Origin: Botryococcus braunii
Lineage: Eukaryota; Chlorophyta; Trebouxiophyceae
DNA length: 64,000 bases
Direction: 5' to 3'
Assembly: GCA_002005505.1 (NCBI GenBank)
Contig: KV908677.1
Location: forward strand, 1-64,000
The translations under genes were made by a program, and so were the position numbers. Of the stretch, positions 11,022 to 20,655 are shown one piece after another (positions within the stretch are counted from its first letter, which is position 1; each line of letters opens with the position of its first letter). Under the pieces are notes generated by a model that did no database searches, was not told the DNA's origin, and saw only the letters and a list, made by a program, of their open reading frames with translations.

Positions 11022-12353
11022 ATGGCTAGACGACAAGTTGAAGAGCTGCAGGCTGCTTTGGCCGAGGCCGAGGGGCGTGAAGCGGCAATGGCTGCCGAAC
11101 TGGCTGAGTTACGACAACAGGCAGAAAACGCTGAAGTCGCGGCTCAAAACCCCGCGAACCCACAGGCAAGAATCCCGACAGTTCGAACGCATTTACCGGA
11201 AAAATTCGAGGGACGCAGGGACGATCTCGAACAATTCCTAGACGATGTGAGGTCATATTGTGAACTCACCGGTGTGCCCGCGAACCTCAGGGTTGATTAC
11301 GCAGTGCGCTGTTTAGGAAAGAGCGTGAAAAAGGTGTGGTTTACCAAAAAAGCAGCTTACATGAGGCAAAATCCAGGTGCTGTCGTGGATTTAGCTCTCT
11401 TTGGGGATCTGTTGTCTTCTGTCTATGATAACACTGATAAGGTTGCAAAGGCAAGGGATAAACTTGATTCCGTATATCAGGGCAACGAATCAGTTGAGAA
11501 GTATGTTGAGCGCTTTACAACCTTGCTAGCAGAGGTAGAAGTCAGTGGGGACCTATCCATGGGGGAGAAAATCCATAGGTTTCGTAAAGGCCTACGTGAG
11601 GATTTAAAGAAATATTCAGCAATTAACCCTACAACAGGCAAAGGTTTTGATGATTTGGATGCCTTGATAAGTTTACTCACACGGTACGATGCCGCGGTGG
11701 GCGGGCCCTTACAGGCAAAGAGACTGAGAACCGGCCCCGGGGGCCCTAACTCAAGCATTGCAACCGCCACCGTTGGCCCAGCACCGCACGTTGCTGGCGT
11801 CGGACAGGACTGGACAATCCCCTACTACAGTCATGAATTTGGGATGATGGCAGCTGCACCGATGGTGGCAGCGCCAATCCAGATGGCCCATGGTTACCCT
11901 GCGCCGCTCGCCACGGTCGCCGCGATCCAAGGCGCGACTCCTTATCCCCGCAGGGATGGTTTACCTCCCGAGTATCGGAGGGACACTAGAGTTGCCTTTC
12001 CCCTCAACAGAAGCTGTTACGCGTGCAATACCCCTGGCCATGAATCTTGGTTTTGCCCACTCAAAAAACTTAGAGAGGACCCTAACGCCTATCTTAATCA
12101 ACAACAGTGGGACATCTTGCAACACATTGTGAAGGCCAGACAGGAGGTAAACCAGCCTGCTCCACCAATTCCAGGTCTGGCTGGTGATTTGCTGCGGCGA
12201 CGGGTAGGAGGGGGCCACAACAACTTTAGGTCCCTCGGTGTGGGAGCAGCCCCTATGCAAGGGTGGACAGCACAGGGTGGGGCCGGACGGGGACGGAGAA
12301 TCAGAGGACGGGGCCGTGGACGGGGCCGGGCAAGGGGACGCGGTAGGCCATGA
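11022..12353 (+). CDS. gag: Gypsy 1 Gag
   Basis: Structural capsid-nucleocapsid protein of 443 residues that would form the cytoplasmic particle packaging the RNA. The start ATG at 11022 follows the leader; an in-frame ATG at 10911 would add 37 Ser/Pro-rich residues and is less likely. An N-terminal heptad-like Ala/Glu/Leu stretch (about residues 3-40) may be a coiled coil. The middle matches the retrotransposon Gag pattern (EKFEGRRDDLEQFL, later a YVERFTTLLAE segment). One CCHC zinc knuckle, CYACNTPGHESWFC, is near residues 331-344. The tail is Arg/Gly-rich, suited to RNA binding. Its stop TGA overlaps the pol ATG (ATGA, 12350-12353). Confidence 0.93.
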   Translation: MARRQVEELQAALAEAEGREAAMAAELAELRQQAENAEVAAQNPANPQARIPTVRTHLPEKFEGRRDDLEQFLDDVRSYCELTGVPANLRVDYAVRCLGKSVKKVWFTKKAAYMRQNPGAVVDLALFGDLLSSVYDNTDKVAKARDKLDSVYQGNESVEKYVERFTTLLAEVEVSGDLSMGEKIHRFRKGLREDLKKYSAINPTTGKGFDDLDALISLLTRYDAAVGGPLQAKRLRTGPGGPNSSIATATVGPAPHVAGVGQDWTIPYYSHEFGMMAAAPMVAAPIQMAHGYPAPLATVAAIQGATPYPRRDGLPPEYRRDTRVAFPLNRSCYACNTPGHESWFCPLKKLREDPNAYLNQQQWDILQHIVKARQEVNQPAPPIPGLAGDLLRRRVGGGHNNFRSLGVGAAPMQGWTAQGGAGRGRRIRGRGRGRGRARGRGRP

Positions 12354-15300
12354 GTGGAGTTAGAGAAGGAAACCTCCACACTTTTGTTCCTTGGGAATCT
12401 TTTCATTCTTCTATCGAGCAACGTTGTTCTGAGTTTTTGCATTGTTCTTTTTCTAGAGGCCCCTTTGACAATACCCTACCCGATGGAACGTCTAAACCGA
12501 CATTTGTTGCAGTACCTATGGGTAAAGCGGAGGACACCTTATCCACTTTCGCTCGTGAGCAACAAGCAAATAAACATTTAAGTGCTTGTTTTCTAATGGG
12601 TAGTAAAGTGGCGAAATCCAAGGCAGTGTACCCATGGCTAAAAGGCATGAGAGTTATCCTGCAAGGTACCAAGGGACCTGATGTCCCCTACTCCTATGTA
12701 GTTTACCATGCCGGACCCAAATTTAGCGTATCTTTTGCTCAAGCTTTTTCAAACAGGCATTTAGCAATGCTTTTTCATGTTAACTGTACTGGTGTGAAGG
12801 GCGTCGCTTTAGTCGATACCGGGGCGACGCACTCGTTCGTCAGACAAGACTTCCTAGCTACTCTCGGAGTGAGGCTGTCAAAGAAGTGTGTGGATGTCCA
12901 GCTGGCAGATGGACAGACCATGCGCTCGGCGGGGACAGCTAAGCTCAGGGTGCACTTATCTCAAACATATGTGGAACAGAGGGATTTCATTGTCTGCGAA
13001 ACTCTGTTGGATGGGGTGGACTTAATCCTTGGGGAGGATTTTCTGAAAGAAAGAAAAGCTTTAATTGACTACAATCATGGCGCAGTTCATCTTAAACCGC
13101 CTCATTCCTCACACTACATTACACTCCTCAACCCGCTGCCCCCTAGTGAAAGAGGTACCTTACCGGCGCAAAAAGTGAATGTTATAAGTGAGGGTCAAGC
13201 TAGGCGGGCTATGCGAAAGGGTTGTCCAGGGTTTTGGGGGGTTGTGCGAGAGGCAAGGAGTGGACAGGACTCAGTTTGTGCAACACACTATCTCCATAGG
13301 GTTGCAGTGGCAACTACAGAGGGGGATAATCCTTGGGACGAAGACAGCGGAGCCACCGGCCTAGATTTAAACGAAAACTCCCGGCGTGTTATTGAGGGTA
13401 TGACTGACAAGCCACAAGACTTGAAGCAATTGTTGTTAGAGTTTTTGGATGTTTTTCCAGAGAAATTGCCAGATTTACCTCCAGACAGGGGCATCTTGCA
13501 CACTATACCTATGACACCCGGCCATACGCCGCCCTGTCGCCCCACTTATAGGTTGGCTGAACCAGAAGTGGCGGAGTGTCGGAGGCAGGTTGAGGAATTA
13601 CTAGCACAGGGTTTCATCAGGCCGAGTGCATCACCGTATGGTAGCCCCATATTGTTTGTGAGAAAGAAAGACGGAACATTCCGAATGGTTATAGATTACA
13701 GGGCAGTTAATAACTTAACAAGGAAGGACAAATATCCGTTGCCACGGATAGACGATCTTCTGGACAAGCTGCAGGGTTCAAAGTTCTTTACCTCTTTTGA
13801 TCTCTTGTCAGGTTACCATCAAGTGCGATTACATGAATCCGATGTTCCCAAAACCGCCTTTAGAACACCCTTAGGTTCATTTGAATTTTTGGTGCTTCCT
13901 TTTGGTCTCACGAATGCTCCCTCCACGTTTCAGAGACTGATGAACAGTGTGTTTCATGATTTTATTCGAGAGGGTTTTGTTGTGGTTTACCTAGATGATT
14001 TGTTGGTATACAGCAAGTCCAGGGAACAGCACTTAGAGCACTTAACTCGCATCCTTACTCGGCTGAGAGAGGAAAAACTTTATGCAAAATTATCCAAGTG
14101 TGAGTTTTTTGCTGACGAGTTGCGGTATTTGGGACATGTCGTGGGGCGCGACGGCATCAAAGTTGACCCTGCCAAAGTTCGGACTATTGTGGACTGGCCA
14201 ACACCCACGGGGAGCACGCACGTACGACAATTCTTGGGACTAGCCAACTACTTCCGCAAGTTCGTCCCGGGTTACAGTACGCTCGCGGCCCCCTTAACCC
14301 GGCTCACTGGCAAAGTTCCTTGGACGTGGGGAGAAGCTGAAGAGCACGCGTTTCAAAGTTTAAAAGAAACTTTGTCCAATGCTCCTGTACTAGCACTCCC
14401 AGACAGTAGCAAGCCTTTCAAAGTGATCTCAGATGCCAGTGACTATGGGGTGGGTGCAGTACTATTGCAAGAAGGTAGACCTGTAGCATACTTCAGTACA
14501 AAGCTTAGTAATGCCGAACGCAATTATTCCACAACTGAGAAAGAGCTTGCAGGTGTGTTGTATGCCCTCAAGGAGTGGAGGTGTTACTTATTAGGGCAAA
14601 CTTTCACAGTTGTTACGGACCATCGCGCGAATAGTTTTTTGCAAACCCAAACCCTACTCTCACCCAGACGGGCGCGCTGGGCGGAGTTTCTACAGTTATT
14701 CGACATCCAATGGGAATATGCGCCGGGATCCACTAACCCTGCTGACCCATTGTCTAGGAGTCCTCACCTAGCCGGGGCCCACGTCCGAGCCCTAGCTCGG
14801 GCCCAGGCTGGGGTTCAGGCGTCGGTTCAGGCTTGGGCAGGGCCCCTGGGGGAGCACTCTCCCCCTGTCGGAGTAGGAGCGATGGGGGTTGGGGAGGCTG
14901 CAGACTCCACCACCCTACCCACGCCGATGGACGGGTTGAGGGGATGGGGAAGGGTTTTAAGTGAGGCATATGAGATAGATGATTGGCTCCATCGTAAACA
15001 AAATCGCCGCAAGTTAAGCTTCCATAGTGGCTTGTGGAAGCGCGGTGCGCGCATTTACGTTCCCTCCCACCATATGAGTTCTGACGGTGTCGAACGTAAC
15101 CTTCGTAGAGAAATCCTGGAAAATTTGCATGGACCACCTATAGTTGGTCATCCAGGCAGGGACAGGACCCTCGAATTAGTTCAACGTTCCTGGTGGTGGC
15201 CAGGGATGGCCTCAGATGTGGCTGACTTTGTGGCCCAATGTGACTCGTGTCAGCGTGTCAAAGCCCCAGCACACTTACCTGTAGGGTTACTACACCCTCT

Positions 15301-16495
15301 AGAAATACCTGACAGAAAGTGGCAATCAATGTCTATGGACCTAATCACTGGACTGCCAAGAACTAAGGAAGGATATGACGCTATCTGGGTTGCTGTTGAT
15401 AGGTTGTCAAAGTATGCGCACTTCGCTCCGACGACCACTGACGCAAGTGCAGAAGTGATAGCTCAACTGTTACGGACCCGGGTTTTCACCTTGCATGGGT
15501 TTCCCACTCACATTGTATCAGACAGAGATCCTAGGTGGGTGGGTCGCTTCTGTCAAGAGCTCTTTCGGTTGACCGGTTGTCGCTCTGCGCTATCTACAGC
15601 GTTTCATCCGCAGACCGACGGTCAAACGGAACGAATTAATAGGATCTTGGAGGATTATTTGCGTCATTACGTCACTGGAAGACACAACGACTGGGATAAA
15701 CATTTGTGTGAAGCTGAATTTTCTTACAACAACACTTTTCAGCAATCAATCAACACTACTCCATTTAGGTTGACTTTCGGTCAGGATCCCACGATTCCCT
15801 TCCAGGAAGTCTATGAAGGTGTGACATCTTCTGCACGTGAGTATGTACCGGCAGCAGCAGAGTTTGTACGAAGGATGAGATGGGATCTAGAAAGAGCGCG
15901 GACATGTCTCAAAGCTGCGCAGGACCGCATGAAGGCATATGCGGACGCGAGGAGAAAAGATGCTCCTATTTTAAAAATAGGCCAACCTGTCCTCCTCTCA
16001 ACAAAGAATCTGAAATTCAAGCATACTCGGACAAGAAAACTCTTACCTCGGTTTATTGGGCCTTTTCCCATCGTCCAGGAGGTATCATCGGTAGCTTTCA
16101 GAGTTAGGCTTCCAAAAACTCTGAGGGTTCATGATGTCTTCCATGTTTCTATGCTTAAGCCTTATAAGGAAGGTGGGACGGTACAACCTCCTCCTCTACC
16201 TGAGATTATTGATGGAGAAGAGGAGTATGAGGTCGAGGCTGTGCTAGCTCATAGGGAACGAAAGTTACGAGGTCGAAAAACTGCGCGAGAATATCTTGTA
16301 AAGTGGACCGGGTATCAGGATATTCATAATACTTGGGAGCCAGAGGATAACTTAGAACACGCCAGGGAGGCGTTACAGCGGTACTGGGATTTAACCACGG
16401 AGCACAGGCCGGAACAAAAAGAAAAGGTGGACAAGAAACGTAAAGGACGTGGTAAAAATGCTGAGAAGCAGCGGAAGCGCGCTAGGCGCGCTTAG
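12350..16495 (+). CDS. pol: Gypsy 1 Pol: protease, RT, RNase H, integrase, chromodomain
   Basis: Unbroken 1381-residue polyprotein. Protease active site VDTGATHSF is near residue 155. RT has the catalytic YLDD near 547 and the [13 protein letters not shown] motif before it. RNase H starts at SDASDYGVGAV near 694 and ends before DPLSRSP. A Gly/Pro/Ala-rich spacer follows. The integrase zinc region GHPGRD..CDSCQRVK is near 930-970; core acidic residues lie in MDLITGLP, VSDRDPRW and QTDGQTERIN. A GPF module (RFIGPFPIV) is near 1233. A chromodomain (EYEVEAVLAHRE...YLVKWTGY...TWEPEDN) is near 1290-1346, followed by a Lys/Arg tail that could be nuclear targeting. Its ATG overlaps the gag stop in another frame. 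Confidence 0.96.
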   Translation: MSGVREGNLHTFVPWESFHSSIEQRCSEFLHCSFSRGPFDNTLPDGTSKPTFVAVPMGKAEDTLSTFAREQQANKHLSACFLMGSKVAKSKAVYPWLKGMRVILQGTKGPDVPYSYVVYHAGPKFSVSFAQAFSNRHLAMLFHVNCTGVKGVALVDTGATHSFVRQDFLATLGVRLSKKCVDVQLADGQTMRSAGTAKLRVHLSQTYVEQRDFIVCETLLDGVDLILGEDFLKERKALIDYNHGAVHLKPPHSSHYITLLNPLPPSERGTLPAQKVNVISEGQARRAMRKGCPGFWGVVREARSGQDSVCATHYLHRVAVATTEGDNPWDEDSGATGLDLNENSRRVIEGMTDKPQDLKQLLLEFLDVFPEKLPDLPPDRGILHTIPMTPGHTPPCRPTYRLAEPEVAECRRQVEELLAQGFIRPSASPYGSPILFVRKKDGTFRMVIDYRAVNNLTRKDKYPLPRIDDLLDKLQGSKFFTSFDLLSGYHQVRLHESDVPKTAFRTPLGSFEFLVLPFGLTNAPSTFQRLMNSVFHDFIREGFVVVYLDDLLVYSKSREQHLEHLTRILTRLREEKLYAKLSKCEFFADELRYLGHVVGRDGIKVDPAKVRTIVDWPTPTGSTHVRQFLGLANYFRKFVPGYSTLAAPLTRLTGKVPWTWGEAEEHAFQSLKETLSNAPVLALPDSSKPFKVISDASDYGVGAVLLQEGRPVAYFSTKLSNAERNYSTTEKELAGVLYALKEWRCYLLGQTFTVVTDHRANSFLQTQTLLSPRRARWAEFLQLFDIQWEYAPGSTNPADPLSRSPHLAGAHVRALARAQAGVQASVQAWAGPLGEHSPPVGVGAMGVGEAADSTTLPTPMDGLRGWGRVLSEAYEIDDWLHRKQNRRKLSFHSGLWKRGARIYVPSHHMSSDGVERNLRREILENLHGPPIVGHPGRDRTLELVQRSWWWPGMASDVADFVAQCDSCQRVKAPAHLPVGLLHPLEIPDRKWQSMSMDLITGLPRTKEGYDAIWVAVDRLSKYAHFAPTTTDASAEVIAQLLRTRVFTLHGFPTHIVSDRDPRWVGRFCQELFRLTGCRSALSTAFHPQTDGQTERINRILEDYLRHYVTGRHNDWDKHLCEAEFSYNNTFQQSINTTPFRLTFGQDPTIPFQEVYEGVTSSAREYVPAAAEFVRRMRWDLERARTCLKAAQDRMKAYADARRKDAPILKIGQPVLLSTKNLKFKHTRTRKLLPRFIGPFPIVQEVSSVAFRVRLPKTLRVHDVFHVSMLKPYKEGGTVQPPPLPEIIDGEEEYEVEAVLAHRERKLRGRKTAREYLVKWTGYQDIHNTWEPEDNLEHAREALQRYWDLTTEHRPEQKEKVDKKRKGRGKNAEKQRKRARRA

Positions 16496-17071
16496 TGCTC
16501 TGGCAGGTCGGGTCGGCCCCTCGGTGCGTCCTTGGGCCACCTTGGAAGCTCTAAGCTTGGCCCTTAGAGTGTACCCTGGGGGTATCCCAGTACTAGAGCG
16601 CACTCGGATGAATAGGACGTAAGCGGGGTAGAATGTCTACCTCGGGTGCGTGCGGTGATGACCGCTCACCCTGGACAGGACTCGTCGAGGTAGGGTGTCG
16701 TCTACCTCGGGTGCGTGCGGTGTTGACTGCTCACCCTTGTCAGGTTTCGGACGTCAATCATGTAATGTCGCGACATCCGTGCTAGCTCGCGCTGTAGCGT
16801 AACGCCCGACGCAGATGGGTGGCCCCACTGCCGTTGGGTAGAATTCCTATTGGACAGGACGGGCGAATTCATGTATGGACAAGACAGATTTTACATTGTT
16901 ATACGGACAGGGCTGGACAAGACAGGACAGGACAGGGGTCTGGCTTGGGCTGGGGACGCCAGACTAGTACCCGCGGACAGGACGTGACAGGACCGTACCT
17001 CTGCCAAGTGTGTTAGGTGCGTAGTGTAGTTGTTTAGAGTGAGTCTCCCTCTTGGCCGTGACGTCCAAGCT
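16496..17071 (+). repeat. Gypsy 1 3' untranslated region with direct repeats
   Basis: Non-coding stretch between the pol stop and the PPT. Two imperfect copies of a block beginning TCTACCTCGGGTGCGTGCGG lie at about 16638 and 16707. Downstream, at 16852-16995, GGACAGGAC-type heptamers recur (GGACAGGAC, GGACAAGAC, GACAGGACAGGACAGG, GGACAGGACGTGACAGGAC). No ORF of interest. Confidence 0.75.
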
Positions 17072-17084
17072 AAGGGGGGGAGGG
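17072..17084 (+). promoter_or_regulatory. Gypsy 1 polypurine tract
   Basis: AAGGGGGGGAGGG lies immediately before the 3' LTR TG. This is where plus-strand DNA synthesis would start. Confidence 0.9.
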
Positions 17085-17383
17085 TGTAACAGGAATAGTC
17101 GCGTGTTATAGGAAAATGACCGGACCACGAGGATTTGGACCTCCATAAAGGTCCCTTCGTGAGTTATGTTCCTCCACGCCAAGAAGTGGCTACTTCACGC
17201 GCCAAGGGAGTGACCCCTTACTTGACAAGGCGCATTGGCGATGGAGACAGGGACACACTTAGAACAGGATAGAATAAGGCTTTGGCAGAGGAAGGACCGG
17301 GCCGGACTGGACGGGTACTGAGGTGGAGCCCAAACAACTTGTAACCATTGTTTTCGCATCCTTTGGCCGTTTCTACTGTATCA
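17085..17383 (+). repeat. Gypsy 1 3' LTR
   Basis: 299 bp, TGTAACAGG...CTGTATCA, followed by the CCTCC target duplication (17384-17388) and then the interrupted copia A2 linker (CTCTTGGGAAAGC). Confidence 0.95.
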
Positions 17384-20057
17384 CCTCCTCTTGGGAAAGC
17401 TTCCCCTGACTAGCAGGCTCAGTTGCAGCCTGGTCAGAGGGTACTGGGAAGGAGCTGTCAGGTCTACTGCTGGAGCATGGGCTGCTGACAGTCTGATTCT
17501 GCGTGCTGCGCTGTGGCAATGACACCACTGGGTTGCTGCTGTGCATTGGCCCTGGTAAGTCTTCAGGGTATGAGAACTGCTGAGGCTGGTCAGGGAGAAC
17601 TGCCATTCCCACCCGAGTAGCTCCTCGAATGTGTTCCACAAATTGGACATCTCTGCTCTCTCTCCATATCCCCCCTCCCATATAGACACGGTATGCCTTT
17701 GATGCTGGAGAGTAACCAGTGAACATCCCAGCCACAGCCTTTGGTGCAAATGCCCCCCTCTGCTGATCAGGAACGTGCACAAATGCAAGGCATCCCCATG
17801 TGCGCAGCAAGGATACATCTGGTTTATATCCCATGAACATTTCGCAGGGAGATAGGGGCCTGCCTGTGCTGGGTCCCATATTTAGGAGGGTGCAGGCTGT
17901 TTCCAGGGCTTCCTTCCACATAACAGGGCTTGCTGCAGCAAAATTGAGGAGGGTCCTGGTGCGCTCCTTGAGGGTTCTGTTGGCTCTCTCAGCAACTGCA
18001 TTCTGCTGAGGAGTATATGGGGCAGATGTCTCCAGCTTAGTGCCCTGGGATGCACAAAATTCTTTGAACTTGGCATTTAAGAACTCTGTGCCTCTGTCAC
18101 TGCGGATGCACTTCACTGTAGTTTCCTTCTCAGTTTGCCAATACAAAATTAGGTCTCTGACAACAGCTCCAATTACATCTTTTGACTTCACTGGCAGCAC
18201 TGCCTTCCACCTAGATGCCTCATCAGTTACAGTTACCCAAAAGCGTTCCCCAGTAATGGCTGCTGGTGATATGGGACCCACAGTGTCAATGTGGATTCTG
18301 TCAAGGGGTTTCTCAGCAGGTCTAGAGCTTTCACCAAATGGGGGACGTGCATGCTTCCCCTCAATGCATGCTTCACAGTACTTAGGACACTTTTCACAAG
18401 GGGACATTAACGTGTCTAGACCAGTAACTAGTTGCTCACTGCTCAGGCGTTTCATCCATGGGTCTCCTGGGTGTCCCAATCTGCTGTGCCACAGAAAACG
18501 TTTGGCACAGTCATGGCTTAGACCTTTGAAGCATTTCTTCTTCAGGGCAGCTGTCACTGAATAAGGAACCTTCACTGGTGCTACTGGGAGGCAGTTGTGA
18601 ATATAATAGAGGCCATTCTCTGGTTTCACAGGCATCTGCCAACCACTCGGTCCTGAGACAGCAGTGAATGCTCCCAGTCTATCTGTACTGAACCGGATTC
18701 CATCACGCAGAGCAGCAGATACTGATAGAATATTGGTGGTGGCTGAGGGAACACACTGGACATGATGCAGCCACACTGGAATATGCTGAGAGGACATGAG
18801 ACACACTGACCCAGTAGCAACAATACCCCCAGTGGCATCAGATGTAGCAAGCAGCAGTGGAATAGGGTGGTCATGTACTGTAGGGGCATGCAGCAGGGAA
18901 AGGTTGTTCACAAGATGTACAGACGCTCCACTGTCCACAAGCCACGACTGTTTGGACTGTTGATGTTTACTGCCATCCAGCACATTATAAGATACCACGT
19001 ATGGCATACCTTCTGAGGGAGGAGAAGGTGGGCCTGGAGGAGGGTGCAGCAGTGGGAACGCTCCAGTGCCTGGGAATGCATGCTGCACGCTTGGAGGTGG
19101 CTGGGGTGCACCAGGAAACTGTCCTTGGGGCCACATGGCAGCAAGTTGCTGTACAGCTGCCACCACATTGCGTTGTGTCTCTGCATCCCTTTGACGTTTG
19201 CGGCAGTCTCTCCAGAAATGGCCTTTCCTGTGGCAGTAGTTGCACGTGCCCCTCACTTCTCCCCTTGATTCTGTGTCTGTTGGCTGTCTGGAGGGATTGG
19301 CCCCGCTAGTGAAAGGGGCTGGAGCAGTCTCTAGTTGAGCAGGCATTGCTTTCATCACCATGGCAGGCTGTTCTCCATCATCGTTGTAGCCAGAAGCCTC
19401 TGCAGTGGTGGAAATGAGAGCTGCCAGTTCATCCAGGGGGTAAGCTACTGCAGTTGGTAACAGCCCGGGAGGATTAGCTGCAGCTGGCAGTCCCTGCACT
19501 ATCTGAGTGGCCACATGATCATCCAAGAGGTCATGGCCGTTGCGTTTCAAGCAGCTTTTGAGATTTATCATTCTTGACACATACTGAGAGATCGTTTCTC
19601 CACGTTTCATCCCTCTTGACATTTCCTTCAGCCAGTCTGCATTGGCTTGAATGTTGTAACCACCAACAAATTTCTTGCAAATGAACAGATATGCATCATA
19701 TGCTGACGGCTTACTTGACACTTCCCCTAACCATTCCTCTGGAACTGACTCATACAGCAGAAGCATTGCAGCGGCATTATGGATAGTCCCAGGCATGGCT
19801 GTTTGAATGGCAGGAAAAGAACCCTTAGCACTATTAGCCGCAGTGAAGGCATTGTCCCATACCACAAAATTTGTGCCATGACGATCCAGCTTAATATGCA
19901 CCTTGACTTGGGTGGCTATGACCTTAGGAAGTGCATCTCCCTCACCCTTTGATGTACTGGGTGTACATGGCTGTCGTGTGGGAGACGATGTAGACACCTC
20001 CTCTGTTGTGGGCTCCTCCTCTGATGGCTCCCTTGATTTAGATCTCTTCCTCGCCAT
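17384..20057 (-). pseudogene. gag-pol: Copia A2 gag-protease-integrase (5' part of the split polyprotein)
   Basis: Open from ATG 20057 to the gypsy 1 junction, about 891 codons. A Lys/Ser/Glu-rich N-terminus is followed by the Gag domain (KVHIKLDRHGTNFVVW near residue 52, EWLG..SAYDAYLFICKKF near 110). Zinc knuckle CNYCHRKGHFWRDC is near 271. Protease WLVDSGASVHLV is near 370. The pre-integrase zinc region has LWHSRLGHPG and CPKYCEAC. Integrase core: D in HIDTVGP, D in SDRGTEF, E in NAVAERAN. This copy reads QQNAVAER where the sister copies read QQNGVAER, a change beside the catalytic Glu. The frame continues at 10506 beyond gypsy 1. Gag and Pol are in one frame, as is usual for copia. Confidence 0.93.
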
Positions 20058-20073
20058 GTTGCTTGAATGTCAC

Positions 20074-20598
20074 TCAGTCTTCGTTAGGTTCTGAACGCTG
20101 CGAGTCCCCGTCTTCGTCTCCGTTATCTGGGTCCGTGCACCACTCCTCTGGGCTGAATCCTTTTCTGCTGCCCAAAAGGGAAAGTAGGAAGTCCTCGTCA
20201 AGAGTGGCGAGAGCACACTCCACTGCTGTGTAGGCTGCCCTTTCTTCCCAGTATTCGGGTTTGCTGGGTCCTCCGATCTGTTGTAGATGCCGTTCAAATA
20301 ATGCTCGCGTGACGAAGCCTGGATCCGCGTTGATGAATGAACACTCCCACGCAGTTACTTTGTAGGCTGGGTATGCAGAGAAACGTCGTCTGAACCACTG
20401 AGGCTGTTCGACTTTACCCAGTCCGTACGCGCGGCTGACAAAATCCTTCACCAGGAATGCTCGTTCTTCTGGTGTTCTCGGTCCCGTATCTCCTCCAGCT
20501 CGCCTCAGGCTATCGTATGTAGGTGGTGAAGGAGGTGGGGGTACAAAAGGTCTTTTACCGCCAGTCGACATCCTTCCGCTCTGCTTCGTTCGTCCCAT
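20074..20598 (-). CDS. orf0: conserved extra ORF upstream of copia A2 gag
   Basis: A 174-residue ORF in the leader, ending 16 bases before the gag ATG and in another frame. The N-terminus is basic and Pro-rich (KRPFVPPPPSPP). A conserved core has PEERAFLVKDF, QWFRRRFSAYPAYK, WECSFIN and PGFVTRALF, followed by an Ala/Glu helix-like stretch and an acidic Asp/Glu C-terminus. A1 has the same ORF (22997-23521), and copia B has a clearly related one (33727-34227) at the same place. I recognise no known domain. Copia elements normally have only gag-pol; extra ORFs, when present, usually lie 3' of pol. Conservation across two diverged families argues for a function, perhaps in translation control or RNA binding, but that is inference. 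Confidence 0.85.
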   Translation of the reverse strand: MGRTKQSGRMSTGGKRPFVPPPPSPPTYDSLRRAGGDTGPRTPEERAFLVKDFVSRAYGLGKVEQPQWFRRRFSAYPAYKVTAWECSFINADPGFVTRALFERHLQQIGGPSKPEYWEERAAYTAVECALATLDEDFLLSLLGSRKGFSPEEWCTDPDNGDEDGDSQRSEPNED

Positions 20599-20642
20599 CG
20601 TAGGCTCGGAACATACTCTCAGTTGCCCAGCTCAAGAGTTGG

Positions 20643-20655
20643 TGGGCCCATAACC
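20643..20655 (-). promoter_or_regulatory. Copia A2 primer binding site (half-tRNA type)
   Basis: On the minus strand GGTTATGGGCCCA directly follows the 5' LTR. It is complementary to TGGGCCCATAACC, the anticodon arm of eukaryotic initiator Met-tRNA. Drosophila copia is known to prime from a 5' half of that tRNA cut in the anticodon loop. Confidence 0.88.

Larger units (their letters stand above)
10507..17383 (+). mobile_element. Intact Ty3/gypsy chromovirus (gypsy 1)
   Basis: Complete 6877-bp element with 299-bp LTRs that look identical, target duplication CCTCC (10502-10506 and 17384-17388), PBS at 10807, gag and pol ORFs without breaks, and PPT at 17072. Pol order is protease, RT, RNase H, integrase, chromodomain, which defines a chromovirus. 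Identical LTRs and intact ORFs indicate a very recent insertion. It is the only element here with all parts needed for autonomous movement. Confidence 0.96.
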
